A stretch of DNA of 64,000 nt from Alistipes sp. Zagget8. GTDB taxonomy: Bacteria > Bacteroidota > Bacteroidia > Bacteroidales > Rikenellaceae. A model generated the notes under the pieces. The model saw nothing but the letters and a program-made list of their open reading frames with translations. It was not told where the DNA came from and made no database searches. A program made the translations under genes and the position numbers. The stretch is from assembly GCA_001941065.1 (NCBI GenBank), contig MSHJ01000005.1:248001-312000 (forward strand), given 5' to 3'. The first letter of the stretch is position 1. Every line of letters begins with the position of its first letter. Positions 1-9,657 of this stretch are shown piece after piece.

Positions 1-1
1 T

Positions 2-814
2 TTTTCCACACCGCAGGTGATGGCGATTCTGAACGTCACGCCCGATTCGTTCTATGCCGATAGCCGTATGCCTGATGGCGACGCCGTCGAACAGCGTGTC
101 CGGGAGGCCGTGGCCGAAGGTGCGCAGTTGATCGACGTGGGGGGCTACTCCTCGCGTCCCGGCGCCGACGAGGTCCCTGCCGACGAGGAGTGGCGGCGTG
201 TGGCGCTGGGCGTGGAAGCCGTGCGGCGACTGGCTCCGGATGTGCCGGTTTCGGTCGATACGTTCCGCAGCGAGGTGGCCGCAAAGGCTGTCGAGACGTT
301 CGGACCGTTGATTATCAACGATATTTCCGCCGGGGAACTCGACCCTGCGATGCTCTCCGTTGCCGCGGAATACGACGTTCCCTATATCGCCATGCACATG
401 AAGGGCGACCCGCAGACGATGCAGTCGCAGACCGACTACCGGCGCGACATCACCACCGAGGTCGTGGATTATTTCCGCTCCCGCACCGAAGCGATGCTTG
501 CGGCGGGCATCCGGCGTGAAAACATCGTCCTCGATCCCGGTTTCGGCTTCGCCAAGACCACGGAGCAGAACTATGAACTGCTCGCCGGACTGCATGAACT
601 CTGTGCACTGGGCTATCCCGTGCTGGCGGGTCTTTCGCGCAAGTCGATGATTTATAAAGTCCTCGGCACGACGCCTGCCGGGTCGCTCGCGGGCACGGTG
701 GCGCTGGGCTGGGAGTGCCTGCGTCAGGGAGCGAAGATTCTGCGGGTCCACGACGTGCGCGAGGCCGCCGATACGGTGCGGCTGTTCGGCCTGTTTGAAC
801 GTAACCGAAAATAG
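2..814 (+). CDS. folP: Dihydropteroate synthase, 5'-truncated by window edge
   Basis: ORF 17..814 extends upstream in frame (FSTPQVMAILNVTPDSF); MAILNVTPDSF and DVGGYSSRPGA motifs typical of DHPS. Confidence 0.93.
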   Translation, partial: FSTPQVMAILNVTPDSFYADSRMPDGDAVEQRVREAVAEGAQLIDVGGYSSRPGADEVPADEEWRRVALGVEAVRRLAPDVPVSVDTFRSEVAAKAVETFGPLIINDISAGELDPAMLSVAAEYDVPYIAMHMKGDPQTMQSQTDYRRDITTEVVDYFRSRTEAMLAAGIRRENIVLDPGFGFAKTTEQNYELLAGLHELCALGYPVLAGLSRKSMIYKVLGTTPAGSLAGTVALGWECLRQGAKILRVHDVREAADTVRLFGLFERNRK

Positions 815-816
815 CT

Positions 817-1617
817 ATGGCAAACGAACGACCAGCGGCGGATGCCGCGGAAAAATCCTCCGGAAAACCGGCCGGCCGGCGGAACCAACACCGTTCCGGG
901 CGTTCGGGCCCGCGTTCCGGACAATCGGGGAATGCCCCGGCCCGTAATCCGCGGCGGTGGGCGTGGCGGGAATACGCCCTGCAGCTTTCGGTGGTGATCC
1001 TCGGTATCGTGGTGACCTTTGCGGGGAGCGGCCTGATCGAACGCTGGCGGCAGGCGCGGCAGGTCCGCACGACCATGCTGCTGGTTTATGAGGAACTGAA
1101 AACCAATCTTAAACTGCGTAACGTCTGCTGCGAGAAATTGCGTTTCGACCAAAACGGGATGCTGATGTTCGACCGCTACGAACGGAATGTGGACCTTATC
1201 CCGGAGGATTCGCTGGATCGCTACGTAACGCTGCTCGGTACGATGTACGGCGTCGGCGTCCAGAGCGACGCTTTCGAGGTGCTGAAGAGCTCGGGCGTGA
1301 TCCAATTTGTCGGGGATATGGACCTGCTGATGCAGGTGCTGGGCTGTTACCGGCAGCTGGGTGATTTCGAAGCCCGGGTCGATTCGTATACCCAAAGCAA
1401 GGTGAATGCGATGAACCATTTTTCCACCGGCAGCATCCACACCGATTTCCACCTGGAGTCGCGCGAGCTGTGGCGGATGTTGCTCCGCGATCCCATGTGC
1501 AACAGTTTCATCGGCATGTCGGCCTATTATGTGGGCTATCCCGACTATCTCCGGAGCGACATTGCCGGTGTCGGGAAAACCATCGCCGCCATCAACGCAA
1601 AATACGGATTCGAATGA
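817..1617 (+). CDS. DUF6090-like membrane protein with a basic, low-complexity N-terminal tail
   Basis: Single N-terminal TM ([23 protein letters not shown]) followed by a soluble domain; family assignment by general resemblance only. Confidence 0.55.
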   Translation: MANERPAADAAEKSSGKPAGRRNQHRSGRSGPRSGQSGNAPARNPRRWAWREYALQLSVVILGIVVTFAGSGLIERWRQARQVRTTMLLVYEELKTNLKLRNVCCEKLRFDQNGMLMFDRYERNVDLIPEDSLDRYVTLLGTMYGVGVQSDAFEVLKSSGVIQFVGDMDLLMQVLGCYRQLGDFEARVDSYTQSKVNAMNHFSTGSIHTDFHLESRELWRMLLRDPMCNSFIGMSAYYVGYPDYLRSDIAGVGKTIAAINAKYGFE

Positions 1618-2264
1618 TACGAGTTACCGACATACACAAGCGATTCGGCACGCTGGAGGTGCTGAAAGGCGTCTCGCTCGACGTGGCGCCGGGCGAGGTG
1701 GTCTCCATCGTGGGGGCCAGCGGCGCCGGGAAGACCACGCTGTTGCAAATCATGGGAACCCTTTCGCGTCCCGACAGCGGACGTGTGGAGATCGGCGGCG
1801 AGGATGTCTCCGCGCTGGGCGACAAGGCTTTGTCGCGGTTCCGCAACGAGCGTATCGGCTTCGTCTTCCAGTTCCACCACCTGCTGGCCGAGTTCACGGC
1901 TTTCGAGAACGTCTGCATTCCGGGACTGATCGGGCGGCGTCCCCGTGCCGATGTCGAACGACGTGCCGCCGAGCTGCTCGCTATGATGGACCTCACGGCA
2001 CGCCGCGACCACAAGCCCGGACAGCTCTCGGGCGGCGAACAGCAGCGTGTGGCCATTGCCCGTGCGCTGGTCAATTCGCCCGCCGTGCTGCTGGCCGACG
2101 AACCTTCGGGCAACCTCGACTCGCACAACCGCGACGAGATCCACCGCCTGTTTTTCGAATTGCGTGAGAAATTGGGTCAGACCATCGTGATCGTCACCCA
2201 CGACGAGAACCTCGCCGCGATGGCTGACCGGAAGATCACCATGTCCGATGGAACGATTCTCTGA
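1614..2264 (+). CDS. ABC transporter ATP-binding protein (LolD-like)
   Basis: Walker [10 protein letters not shown], signature [15 protein letters not shown], Walker [16 protein letters not shown] overlaps previous stop (ATGA). Confidence 0.9.
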   Translation: MIRVTDIHKRFGTLEVLKGVSLDVAPGEVVSIVGASGAGKTTLLQIMGTLSRPDSGRVEIGGEDVSALGDKALSRFRNERIGFVFQFHHLLAEFTAFENVCIPGLIGRRPRADVERRAAELLAMMDLTARRDHKPGQLSGGEQQRVAIARALVNSPAVLLADEPSGNLDSHNRDEIHRLFFELREKLGQTIVIVTHDENLAAMADRKITMSDGTIL

Positions 2265-3030
2265 CGACGACCAGCGGGAGCTGCTCGAAGCCCTGCACGA
2301 CAAATACAACCGTCCCGAATTCATCCCCGACGACCCGATTTCGGTGCCGCACCGTTACGCGGAGCGTGCCGACCGGGAGATTGCGGGTTTTTTCTCCGCC
2401 ACCATCGCGTGGGGCAACCGCAAAGCCATTGTTCGCAGCGGCCACCGCATGATGCATTTCATGGACGACGCCCCGGCGGATTTCGTGCGCAACGCCTCGG
2501 AGCGCGAACTGGCGCTGCTCTCCTCCTATGTCCACCGCACCTTCAACGGTCAGGACCTGCGCGATTTCGTCCTGGCCCTGCGCCGCATGGAGGAGCGCCA
2601 CGGGGGTATCGGGAATTTCTTTGAAACACGTTACGAAGCTACGCATGATATGCCCGCCGTGCTGGCCGATTTCCGGCGTGAGTTTTTCGTCGGGGACCAC
2701 GCTCCGCGGTGCGAGAAACACCTCTCGTCCATCGAGAAGGGTGCGGCCTGCAAACGGCTCTGCATGTACCTGCGGTGGATGGTGCGCCGGGACGGCAGGG
2801 GCGTGGATTTCGGCATCTGGCGGCGTATCCCGATGTCGGCTCTCTACCTGCCGCTGGACCTCCATGTCGGCAATATGGGACGTGCGCTGGGATTGCTGAC
2901 CCGCCGCCAGAACGACTGGCGTGCCGTGGAGGAGATCACCGCCGTACTCCGCAAATTCGATTCCGACGACCCCGTGCGGTACGATTTTTCGTTGTTCGGC
3001 GCCGGAATCGATAACTATCTGAACGTGTAA
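2248..3030 (+). CDS. TIGR02757 (DUF2400) family protein
   Basis: Family-typical sequence ([39 protein letters not shown]); overlaps upstream CDS by 17 nt. Confidence 0.8.
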   Translation: MERFSDDDQRELLEALHDKYNRPEFIPDDPISVPHRYAERADREIAGFFSATIAWGNRKAIVRSGHRMMHFMDDAPADFVRNASERELALLSSYVHRTFNGQDLRDFVLALRRMEERHGGIGNFFETRYEATHDMPAVLADFRREFFVGDHAPRCEKHLSSIEKGAACKRLCMYLRWMVRRDGRGVDFGIWRRIPMSALYLPLDLHVGNMGRALGLLTRRQNDWRAVEEITAVLRKFDSDDPVRYDFSLFGAGIDNYLNV

Positions 3031-3031
3031 T

Positions 3032-3733
3032 ATGTTCCGGTTTAAGCAATTCTCTATTCGTCAGGACCGCTGCCCGATGAAGGTCGGCACCGACGGCGTC
3101 CTGCTGGGCGCCTGGGCCGGGGTGCGCCCCTCCGACCGGCGGATGCTCGACATCGGCACCGGCACGGGGCTGATTGCCCTGATGCTGGCCCAGCGGGCTC
3201 AGGATGCGTCTGTCACGGGCGTCGACATCGACGATGTCGCGCAGGCCCGCGAGAATGCCGATGCCTCGCCGTGGGGCGACCGGGTGTTTTTCGAACGATG
3301 CCCCGTGCAGGAGTTCAGGGCGCCGGAACCCTTCGACCTAATCGTTTCGAACCCGCCCTTTTTCGTCGATTCGCTCACCTGTCCCGACGAAGGCCGCACC
3401 GCGGCGCGTCATGCCGTGCACCTGCCGTTCGACGAACTGCGCGACGCCGTCCTCCGCCTCATGGCTCCCGCCGGGCGCTTCGCCGTGGTTCTTCCCACGG
3501 CCGAGGCCGAACGTTTCCTCGCGGTCTGCGCCGGGCGGCTGGCCCTCACGCGCCGTACCGACGTGCGCACCACGCCCCGCCATCCGGCCAAACGGGCGCT
3601 GCTGGAGTTTTCCCGCGCGGGGGCGGCCGATGCCGCTCCCGAGATCTCGGAACTGACCGTCGGCACGGGCGAACACGAGTGCTATACCCCCGAATACCGC
3701 GCCCTGACGCGTGATTTTTACCTGAAATTTTGA
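3032..3733 (+). CDS. tRNA1(Val) (adenine(37)-N6)-methyltransferase
   Basis: MFRFKQFSIRQDRCPMKVGTDGVLLGAW, SAM motif LDIGTGTGLIALMLAQR, catalytic NPPFF. Confidence 0.9.
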   Translation: MFRFKQFSIRQDRCPMKVGTDGVLLGAWAGVRPSDRRMLDIGTGTGLIALMLAQRAQDASVTGVDIDDVAQARENADASPWGDRVFFERCPVQEFRAPEPFDLIVSNPPFFVDSLTCPDEGRTAARHAVHLPFDELRDAVLRLMAPAGRFAVVLPTAEAERFLAVCAGRLALTRRTDVRTTPRHPAKRALLEFSRAGAADAAPEISELTVGTGEHECYTPEYRALTRDFYLKF

Positions 3734-3759
3734 AGGCTCACGAAAAAAAGTTACATTTG
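3729..3759 (+). promoter_or_regulatory. Bacteroidetes vegetative promoter (TTTG-N19-TACATTTG)
   Basis: TTTG at 3729-3732 and TACATTTG at 3752-3759; exact TTTG-N19-TAnnTTTG spacing upstream of 3787 CDS. Confidence 0.65.
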
Positions 3760-3786
3760 TAGAACAGCAATATAAAGACCCGGACC

Positions 3787-4680
3787 ATGAAACTCAGACT
3801 TTTGGCGTTTGCCCTGCTGCTTGCGGGCGGCGTATCGGCACAGAATCCATACATCGCCCTGCAGGGTGCGAACGAAACCGCTTCGGGCGTCTCCATCGCC
3901 CAGCCCCGCACGATCCTCGCCGTGGATGTCACGGTCGAGCGCGACCAGACCCTCACGGGACCCTATGCACGCTATGCGCAGAAATACCTCGGCGTGCGTG
4001 CTCCGCTGGCCGACAAGACGACGTGGAGCGTCACCGGGGCGCAGATCGCCCTGCTGGACCGCGATACCTACCTCAATGCCGGGACTCCCGCGCCCGCTTC
4101 GACGCGCACTTTTAACCACGCCGCCTCCGACGAGGAGTTCGCACGCCTGCAGCCCGACAAGACCGATATGACGACGCCCGCGCTGGAAGATGCCGCGCGT
4201 GCCGCTGCCGACCGGATTTTCTCGCTGCGCCGCCACCGCATCGAGCTCATCACGGGCGAAGCCGGGGAGAACGTCTTCGGCGAGGGTCTCAAAGCCGCGC
4301 TGGCCGAGATCGACCGCATGGAGCAGAGCTATCTGGAGCTGTTCCTCGGCAAACGCACCGTCTCGACCGAAACCCGCCGGTATGTGGTCTACCCGCAGGC
4401 GGACAAGAAACAGTATATCGTCTGCCGTTTCAGCCCGGCCGCCGGACTGCTGCCCGACAGCGATCTTTCGGGCGACATCGTGCTGCTGCAGATCGAGCCT
4501 TCGGGCAACACGAAATGCGATCTGGAAGCCGGTCCGAAGGAGACCTCCGTCGTGGCGTGCCGCGTTGCCGACCCGTCGACCTGCACCGTTCTCGCGGGCG
4601 GCCGCGAATATGCCCGTGCCGTGCTTCCCGTCTTCGAATTCGGCCGCACGATCAACGTCGCCCTGCCGCGGCGCAAATAA
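3787..4680 (+). CDS. DUF4831 family protein
   Basis: Signal peptide; YALPKT-like DUF4831 layout recognised from overall pattern. Confidence 0.65.
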   Translation: MKLRLLAFALLLAGGVSAQNPYIALQGANETASGVSIAQPRTILAVDVTVERDQTLTGPYARYAQKYLGVRAPLADKTTWSVTGAQIALLDRDTYLNAGTPAPASTRTFNHAASDEEFARLQPDKTDMTTPALEDAARAAADRIFSLRRHRIELITGEAGENVFGEGLKAALAEIDRMEQSYLELFLGKRTVSTETRRYVVYPQADKKQYIVCRFSPAAGLLPDSDLSGDIVLLQIEPSGNTKCDLEAGPKETSVVACRVADPSTCTVLAGGREYARAVLPVFEFGRTINVALPRRK

Positions 4681-4693
4681 TTCCCGACGCAGT

Positions 4694-5350
4694 ATGGATT
4701 TCACCTCCCGGATGGCCGCGCTGCTCGGGGCTTTCCGCCGTGAGCGCAACGGAGCCGTGGCCGATTCGATGCGTTTCCACGGCAGGCCCTACGGCCTGAA
4801 TTACGGTGTGAGCCTTCCGACGCTGCGTATGCTGGCGCGTGCCGAGGCTCCCGACCACGAATTTGCCAAATACCTGTATTTGCAGGATGTCCGCTGCCTG
4901 CGGCTTGCGGCGTTCCATATTGCCGATCCCATGCGCCTGACGCCCTCCGAATTCGCCTTCTGGGGCGGCGGGCTGCTCAATTCCGAGATGGCCGAAGAGG
5001 CCGCTTTCGCCCTCTTGAGCCGTTCGGAGGCCCTTCCGGCGCTCTTCGAAACGTGGATAGCCCCGGAGGCCCGCTGCCTCGAACAATATGCCGCCCTGAT
5101 GGCCGCGGCCCGTGCTCCGCATCCGTCGCCGGAGTGGATTGCCCCGGCGGTCGATGCCGTGCGGCGTGCCGCGGCGTGTGACGCTGCCGACGCACATCTG
5201 CTTGCGCAGGGTGCTGCGGCGCTGCTGACCGCCATCGGTTCCCTGAACGACGCGAACCGGCAGGCGGCACTCCGCGCAGCCGGTTCGCTGGATTCGTCTC
5301 CCGCCGCGGAGTATCTCCGCGGGGAGCTGGCCTGGCGTCTGGAGGCCTAA
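4694..5350 (+). CDS. DNA alkylation repair-like HEAT-repeat protein
   Basis: ORF 4190..5350, start at MDFTSRMAALLG; GLNYGVSLPTLRMLAR plus helical repeats. Confidence 0.6.
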   Translation: MDFTSRMAALLGAFRRERNGAVADSMRFHGRPYGLNYGVSLPTLRMLARAEAPDHEFAKYLYLQDVRCLRLAAFHIADPMRLTPSEFAFWGGGLLNSEMAEEAAFALLSRSEALPALFETWIAPEARCLEQYAALMAAARAPHPSPEWIAPAVDAVRRAAACDAADAHLLAQGAAALLTAIGSLNDANRQAALRAAGSLDSSPAAEYLRGELAWRLEA

Positions 5351-5673
5351 TGCTGCAATACGTGCTCGCGTTTTTCGAGTTCTTCGAGCACATTGACCAA
5401 ATGTTCGTAATCCAGCTGTCCGCTCTCGCGCCACAGCACCTCCCCGCGCCGGAAGAACATCAGTGTCGGCACCGACATGATGTTGTATCGGCACACGACC
5501 TCGATCAGCCCGGGGTCCTCGATGTCCACCCGGTAGACATCCGCCCGGCCGTTCATCTGTTTCTGGAATCGGTCGATCACGGGGTGCATCGCCCGGCAGG
5601 GCCCGCACCAGACGGCGAAGAAGTCCACGAAGGTCAGGGCATCCCGCCAGATAATCTTGTCAAAGTCTTTCAT
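5347..5673 (-). CDS. Thioredoxin family protein
   Basis: FVDFFAVWCGPCRAMHPVID (CGPC) and cis-Pro SVPTLMFFRRGE; start at MKDFDK. Confidence 0.9.
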   Translation of the reverse strand: MKDFDKIIWRDALTFVDFFAVWCGPCRAMHPVIDRFQKQMNGRADVYRVDIEDPGLIEVVCRYNIMSVPTLMFFRRGEVLWRESGQLDYEHLVNVLEELEKREHVLQH

Positions 5674-5845
5674 GGAGTCTGTTTTTTCAATGTATTTATG
5701 CATTTTTCCGGCCGATTGCATAGCTGTCGGTCGTAATCGCCGCCTTTGGCGTCGTTTACAAGTTTGACCCACCCCCAAACCCCCGCCTTGGCGGGGGCTT
5801 ATCGCATGCGTCCGGAATTTCCGCCTATATTTCGTGTCGGTATTT

Positions 5846-6811
5846 TTAGCTTATCTCCACCCACGTGATTCCCGCGTGGGTCTTGTCGGCGAGCTCCTTT
5901 TCGGCGTAGCTGATCGTGCGCCGGAGCCCTTCGACCAGCGGGGTGCGGGGCGCCCATCCCAGTTCGCGCCGCGCCGCCGAGATGTCGGGCGTGCGCCGGC
6001 GTGCGTCGTCGATGCGTGCGTCGGTGTGCACGATATGCGACCGGCTCCCCGTCAGGGCGATTATCTTCTCGGCCAGCGAGCGGATCGGGATTTCGTGGTT
6101 GCTGCCGAAATTGATCGTGCGCGTCGTTTCGGTCGGCGGGGCCTCCATCAGCCGCACCAGCCCGTCCACGGCGTCCTCCACCCAGCAGAACGTCCGCAGC
6201 TGTTCGCCGCTGCCGTTGACCGGGATGTCGCGGTTCTGCAGCGCCGCGACGATCATCTTCATCACCACGCGCTGGTCCATCAGGTCGGCGCCGCTGCCGT
6301 AGGTGTTGAACAGGCGGGCGATACGGGCATCGACGCCGAATTCGGCCTGATAGGCGCGGTGCATCGCCTCGGCAGCGCGTTTTCCTTCGGTGAGGATGCG
6401 GTGCGTGGAGCACGCGCCGGCCTCCTCGGAGGTGTCGCGGCAGCCTACGGCGTAGACGTTGCCTGCGGATGCGAACAGGATGCGGGCATGCTCCGTGCGG
6501 GCGGTGTCGAGGGCGTTTATCGACCCCAGCATATTGACTTTGAGGGTCTCCACGGGCAGCGCCTTGTTGTAGCGTACGCGCGACGGCGAGGTGAGGTTGT
6601 AAATCTCGTCGCAGCGAATCCCGAAATGGTTGACGATGTTGTGGCGGACATACCGGAATCCCGGATGCGGGGGCATGTCGCGCAGCAGCGGCGAATTGGC
6701 GATGTCGCGCACATCCACGCAGAAAACTTCGTGCCCTTCGTCCAGCAGACGCAGGCACAGGTGGGTGCCGATGAATCCCACGCCGCCCAGTACGACTATT
6801 CGCTTTTGCAT
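5846..6811 (-). CDS. NAD-dependent epimerase/dehydratase (UDP-glucuronate decarboxylase-like)
   Basis: GGVGFIGTHLCLRLLDEGHEV Rossmann motif; extended SDR layout. Confidence 0.85.
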   Translation of the reverse strand: MQKRIVVLGGVGFIGTHLCLRLLDEGHEVFCVDVRDIANSPLLRDMPPHPGFRYVRHNIVNHFGIRCDEIYNLTSPSRVRYNKALPVETLKVNMLGSINALDTARTEHARILFASAGNVYAVGCRDTSEEAGACSTHRILTEGKRAAEAMHRAYQAEFGVDARIARLFNTYGSGADLMDQRVVMKMIVAALQNRDIPVNGSGEQLRTFCWVEDAVDGLVRLMEAPPTETTRTINFGSNHEIPIRSLAEKIIALTGSRSHIVHTDARIDDARRRTPDISAARRELGWAPRTPLVEGLRRTISYAEKELADKTHAGITWVEIS

Positions 6812-6915
6812 CTCGATCCCGTTTTACGGAGAACAAAAGCAAAATCTATTCCATTTTCCGATGTGCGGGGTGCGGATTCCCGGCGCGATTCGGTTTGTCT
6901 TTTCGAGAGGGGTAT

Positions 6916-6983
6916 ATCCGTACTATTTTAGCTTTCTTTTGTATGCATTTTTTTATCTCCCGGATGTCGGCCGTTTAATTTTG
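6916..6983 (+). promoter_or_regulatory. Candidate HTCS-controlled promoter of the GH89 gene: two half-sites 21 bp apart plus TAATTTTG -7 box
   Basis: ATCCGTACTATTTTAGC (6916) and TTTTGTATGCATTTTTT (6937); TAATTTTG at 6976-6983; same geometry as 22513-22580. Confidence 0.5.
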
Positions 6984-7016
6984 TACAGTCCGATGAACCG
7001 TAAAGCATCCGAAATA

Positions 7017-9554
7017 ATGAAAATCTACCGACCTGTTCTTTTGTTTCTTCTCGCCGTGACGATGCTGTCGTGCGGCGATGCTCCGCAAACACCCGAATCC
7101 TGCGCCCGGGAGGTGATCGAACGCACGCTCGGCCGCCGGGCTCCCGATGTCGAACTGCGCCTGACGGAGAAGGCGCCCGACGGACACGACCGCTTTGCGA
7201 CCCGTGTGACGGACGGACGCCTCGTGATCGAGGGCAGCAGCGGCGTGGCCCTGACGCGGGGATTCTACGATTATATTACGACCAACGGCTACGGGCAGGT
7301 GACATGGACGGGTACGCGCATGGAGCTGCCCGAACGGCTCCCCGATACGCCGCTGCGCGAGGTCAGCTCACCGTTCCGCCACCATTATTATATGAATGTC
7401 TGCACATTCGGCTATACCTATCCCTATTGGAGTTGGAACGAGTGGGAGAAGGAGCTCGACTGGATGGCGCTGCACGGCTTCGACATGGCGCTGGCGCCCA
7501 TCGGCAGTGAGGCCATTCTGATGCGCATATGGCGTGACATGGGCCTGACGGAGGAGGAGATCAACGAGCTTTTCACCGCCCCCGGACACCTGCCCTGGAT
7601 GCGCATGGGGAACATGAGCGGACTGGACTCCCCGCTTTCGGAGCGGTGGCTCGACGAACAGGTCGCCCTGCAGCACCGGATTCTCGACCGTATGCGCGGA
7701 CTGGGCATCACACCCGTGTTCAGCGGCTTCGCCGGCTTTGTGCCTCCGGCCATTGCCCGCGTGCGCCCCGGGGTCACGTTGACCGAGACCCGCTGGAACG
7801 ACCACATGAAGAGCTGGATGCTTCCGGTCGAATCACCCCTCTTTCGGGAGATTGCCGCCCGCTATATGGAGGAGTGGGAGCGGGAGTTCGGACGGGGTGA
7901 ATACTACCTCGTGGATTCGTTCAACGAGATGGAACTTCCCTTCGGAGAACTTTCGCCCGGGGAGGTTCATGCGCAGTTGACCCGTTATGGCGAGACTGTT
8001 TACAAAAGTATTGCCGCGGTCAATCCCGATGCCGTGTGGGTGCTGCAGGGATGGATGTTCGGCTACCAGCGCGACATCTGGACCCCGGACAACATCCGGG
8101 CCCTGCTGGCGGGCGTTCCCGACGACAAATTGCTGGTAGTCGATCTGGCCGAGGATTTCAACGCCATGGTGTGGCGCAATGCTCCCGGCTGGGAGTATGC
8201 CGACGGCTTCGCCGGCAAGCAGTGGATTTACAGCACCGTTCCCAATTTCGGCGGACGCTCGGCCCTCAGCGGCTCGTTGGAATTCTATGCGAACGGCCAT
8301 CTGGCCGCCCTGCAATCGGCCCGCAAAGGTAATCTCGTCGGTTACGGCACGGCGCCCGAAGGGGTGGAGAACAACGACGTGGTGTACGAAATGATCGCCG
8401 ATGCGGGTTGGTCCTCCGAACCGATCGACGTGGAGCAGTGGGTGCGCCGCTATGCCCGTAACCGCTACGGGGATTGTCCCGGGGAGCTCGGCCTTTTCTG
8501 GGACCATATCCTCCGCTCTTCTTATTCGGTCTCCGTTCCCAACCAGGCCCGCTACCGCTGGCAGATGACTCCTTACGACCAGCGGCGCGGTCCGGTCGAT
8601 ATTTCGGATGACTTTTTCCGGGCGGTGGAACACTTTGCGGCAGCCGGGCCGGAGCTGTCCGGCAGCGGGCTGTATCGCGCCGATCTGGCGCTCTATGCGG
8701 CCCTCTATGCTGCCGGCAAGGCGGACATCGCCGTCGAACGCGCCAACGCCGCCTATCTCGCGGGCGACCCGGAGGCCGCTGCTGCGGAACGCGATGCCTT
8801 TTTCTCGCTGCTTCTCACCGCCGACCGCTTGCTGGAATCGACGCCCAATCACCGGCTCGAACGGTGGCTCGGCTTTGCCGAAGCCCGGGGGCATAGCGCC
8901 GCGGAGAAGGAGCGCTACCAGCGCGATGCCCGGCGGCTTATTACCTGTTGGAGCGACGGCGCTTCGCTCCACGATTACGCCTGCCGGGTGTGGTCGGGGC
9001 TTATCCGTGACTACATCGTTCCCCGCTGGGAACACTATTTCGATTGCAAGGAGCGCGGCACGGCGCCCGATTTCGCAGGGCTCGACTCCGTATGGCTCGC
9101 CTCGGCCGCTGAACCGCTCTCGCCGCAGGAGCGCTGTCCCGATGTGCTGACGGCGGCCGAAGAGCTGTTTGCACGCTACGGTGCCTATGGGAGCGATTTT
9201 GTGCGTCCCGAATCGCGGGGAATCGTCGGTTCGTGGTCGCCGTTCGAATTCGGCGGTTCCCGGCGCCGCATCCGTCTGACGCTCGACCCCGCGACCGTGC
9301 CCGGCATCCGGGGCGTTCGTTTCCGCGTCCTGCGGGGCGGTGACGGCGTGCGGGTGGGGAATCCCGTCCTCCAAGTCGACCGGGTGAATATCGCTTCGAT
9401 GCAGTACGAAGCCGAGATGGGGCCCGTACATGCCGAAGCGGTCATCCCGATCCGGCATACGCAGCGCACCGTTCCGGCCGAAGCGGCGCTTTTCGTCACC
9501 CTCGACGGCCCTGCCGCCGCCGATTCGTTCGGGGTCATCGAACTGGTCCGCTGA
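7017..9554 (+). CDS. Alpha-N-acetylglucosaminidase (GH89, NAGLU-like)
   Basis: YPYWSWNEWEKELDWMALHGFDMALA, DSFNEMELPFG, GTAPEGVENNDVVYEMIADAGW motifs; lipoprotein-type N-terminus (MLSCGD). Confidence 0.92.
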   Translation: MKIYRPVLLFLLAVTMLSCGDAPQTPESCAREVIERTLGRRAPDVELRLTEKAPDGHDRFATRVTDGRLVIEGSSGVALTRGFYDYITTNGYGQVTWTGTRMELPERLPDTPLREVSSPFRHHYYMNVCTFGYTYPYWSWNEWEKELDWMALHGFDMALAPIGSEAILMRIWRDMGLTEEEINELFTAPGHLPWMRMGNMSGLDSPLSERWLDEQVALQHRILDRMRGLGITPVFSGFAGFVPPAIARVRPGVTLTETRWNDHMKSWMLPVESPLFREIAARYMEEWEREFGRGEYYLVDSFNEMELPFGELSPGEVHAQLTRYGETVYKSIAAVNPDAVWVLQGWMFGYQRDIWTPDNIRALLAGVPDDKLLVVDLAEDFNAMVWRNAPGWEYADGFAGKQWIYSTVPNFGGRSALSGSLEFYANGHLAALQSARKGNLVGYGTAPEGVENNDVVYEMIADAGWSSEPIDVEQWVRRYARNRYGDCPGELGLFWDHILRSSYSVSVPNQARYRWQMTPYDQRRGPVDISDDFFRAVEHFAAAGPELSGSGLYRADLALYAALYAAGKADIAVERANAAYLAGDPEAAAAERDAFFSLLLTADRLLESTPNHRLERWLGFAEARGHSAAEKERYQRDARRLITCWSDGASLHDYACRVWSGLIRDYIVPRWEHYFDCKERGTAPDFAGLDSVWLASAAEPLSPQERCPDVLTAAEELFARYGAYGSDFVRPESRGIVGSWSPFEFGGSRRRIRLTLDPATVPGIRGVRFRVLRGGDGVRVGNPVLQVDRVNIASMQYEAEMGPVHAEAVIPIRHTQRTVPAEAALFVTLDGPAAADSFGVIELVR

Positions 9555-9568
9555 CGCTCCCGAAAACC

Positions 9569-9636
9569 GTTCACACGATTTTTTTGTTTTTTTGTACTCG
9601 ATTTTCCTTCGGATATTAACGGATTGCCTAATTTTA
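9569..9636 (+). promoter_or_regulatory. Candidate HTCS-controlled promoter of the esterase-SusCD unit
   Basis: Proximal half-site TTTTGTACTCGATTTTC at 9590; TAATTTTA at 9629-9636 (39 bp downstream of half-site start); distal half-site weak. Confidence 0.45.
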
Positions 9637-9657
9637 GGATATAAAACCCGTCCGACC

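Noticed and set aside
5780-5797. CCCCCGCC-TT-GGCGGGGG hairpin as a clear terminator
   Set aside because: Perfect short stem but weak T-run on either strand; not confident enough to list.
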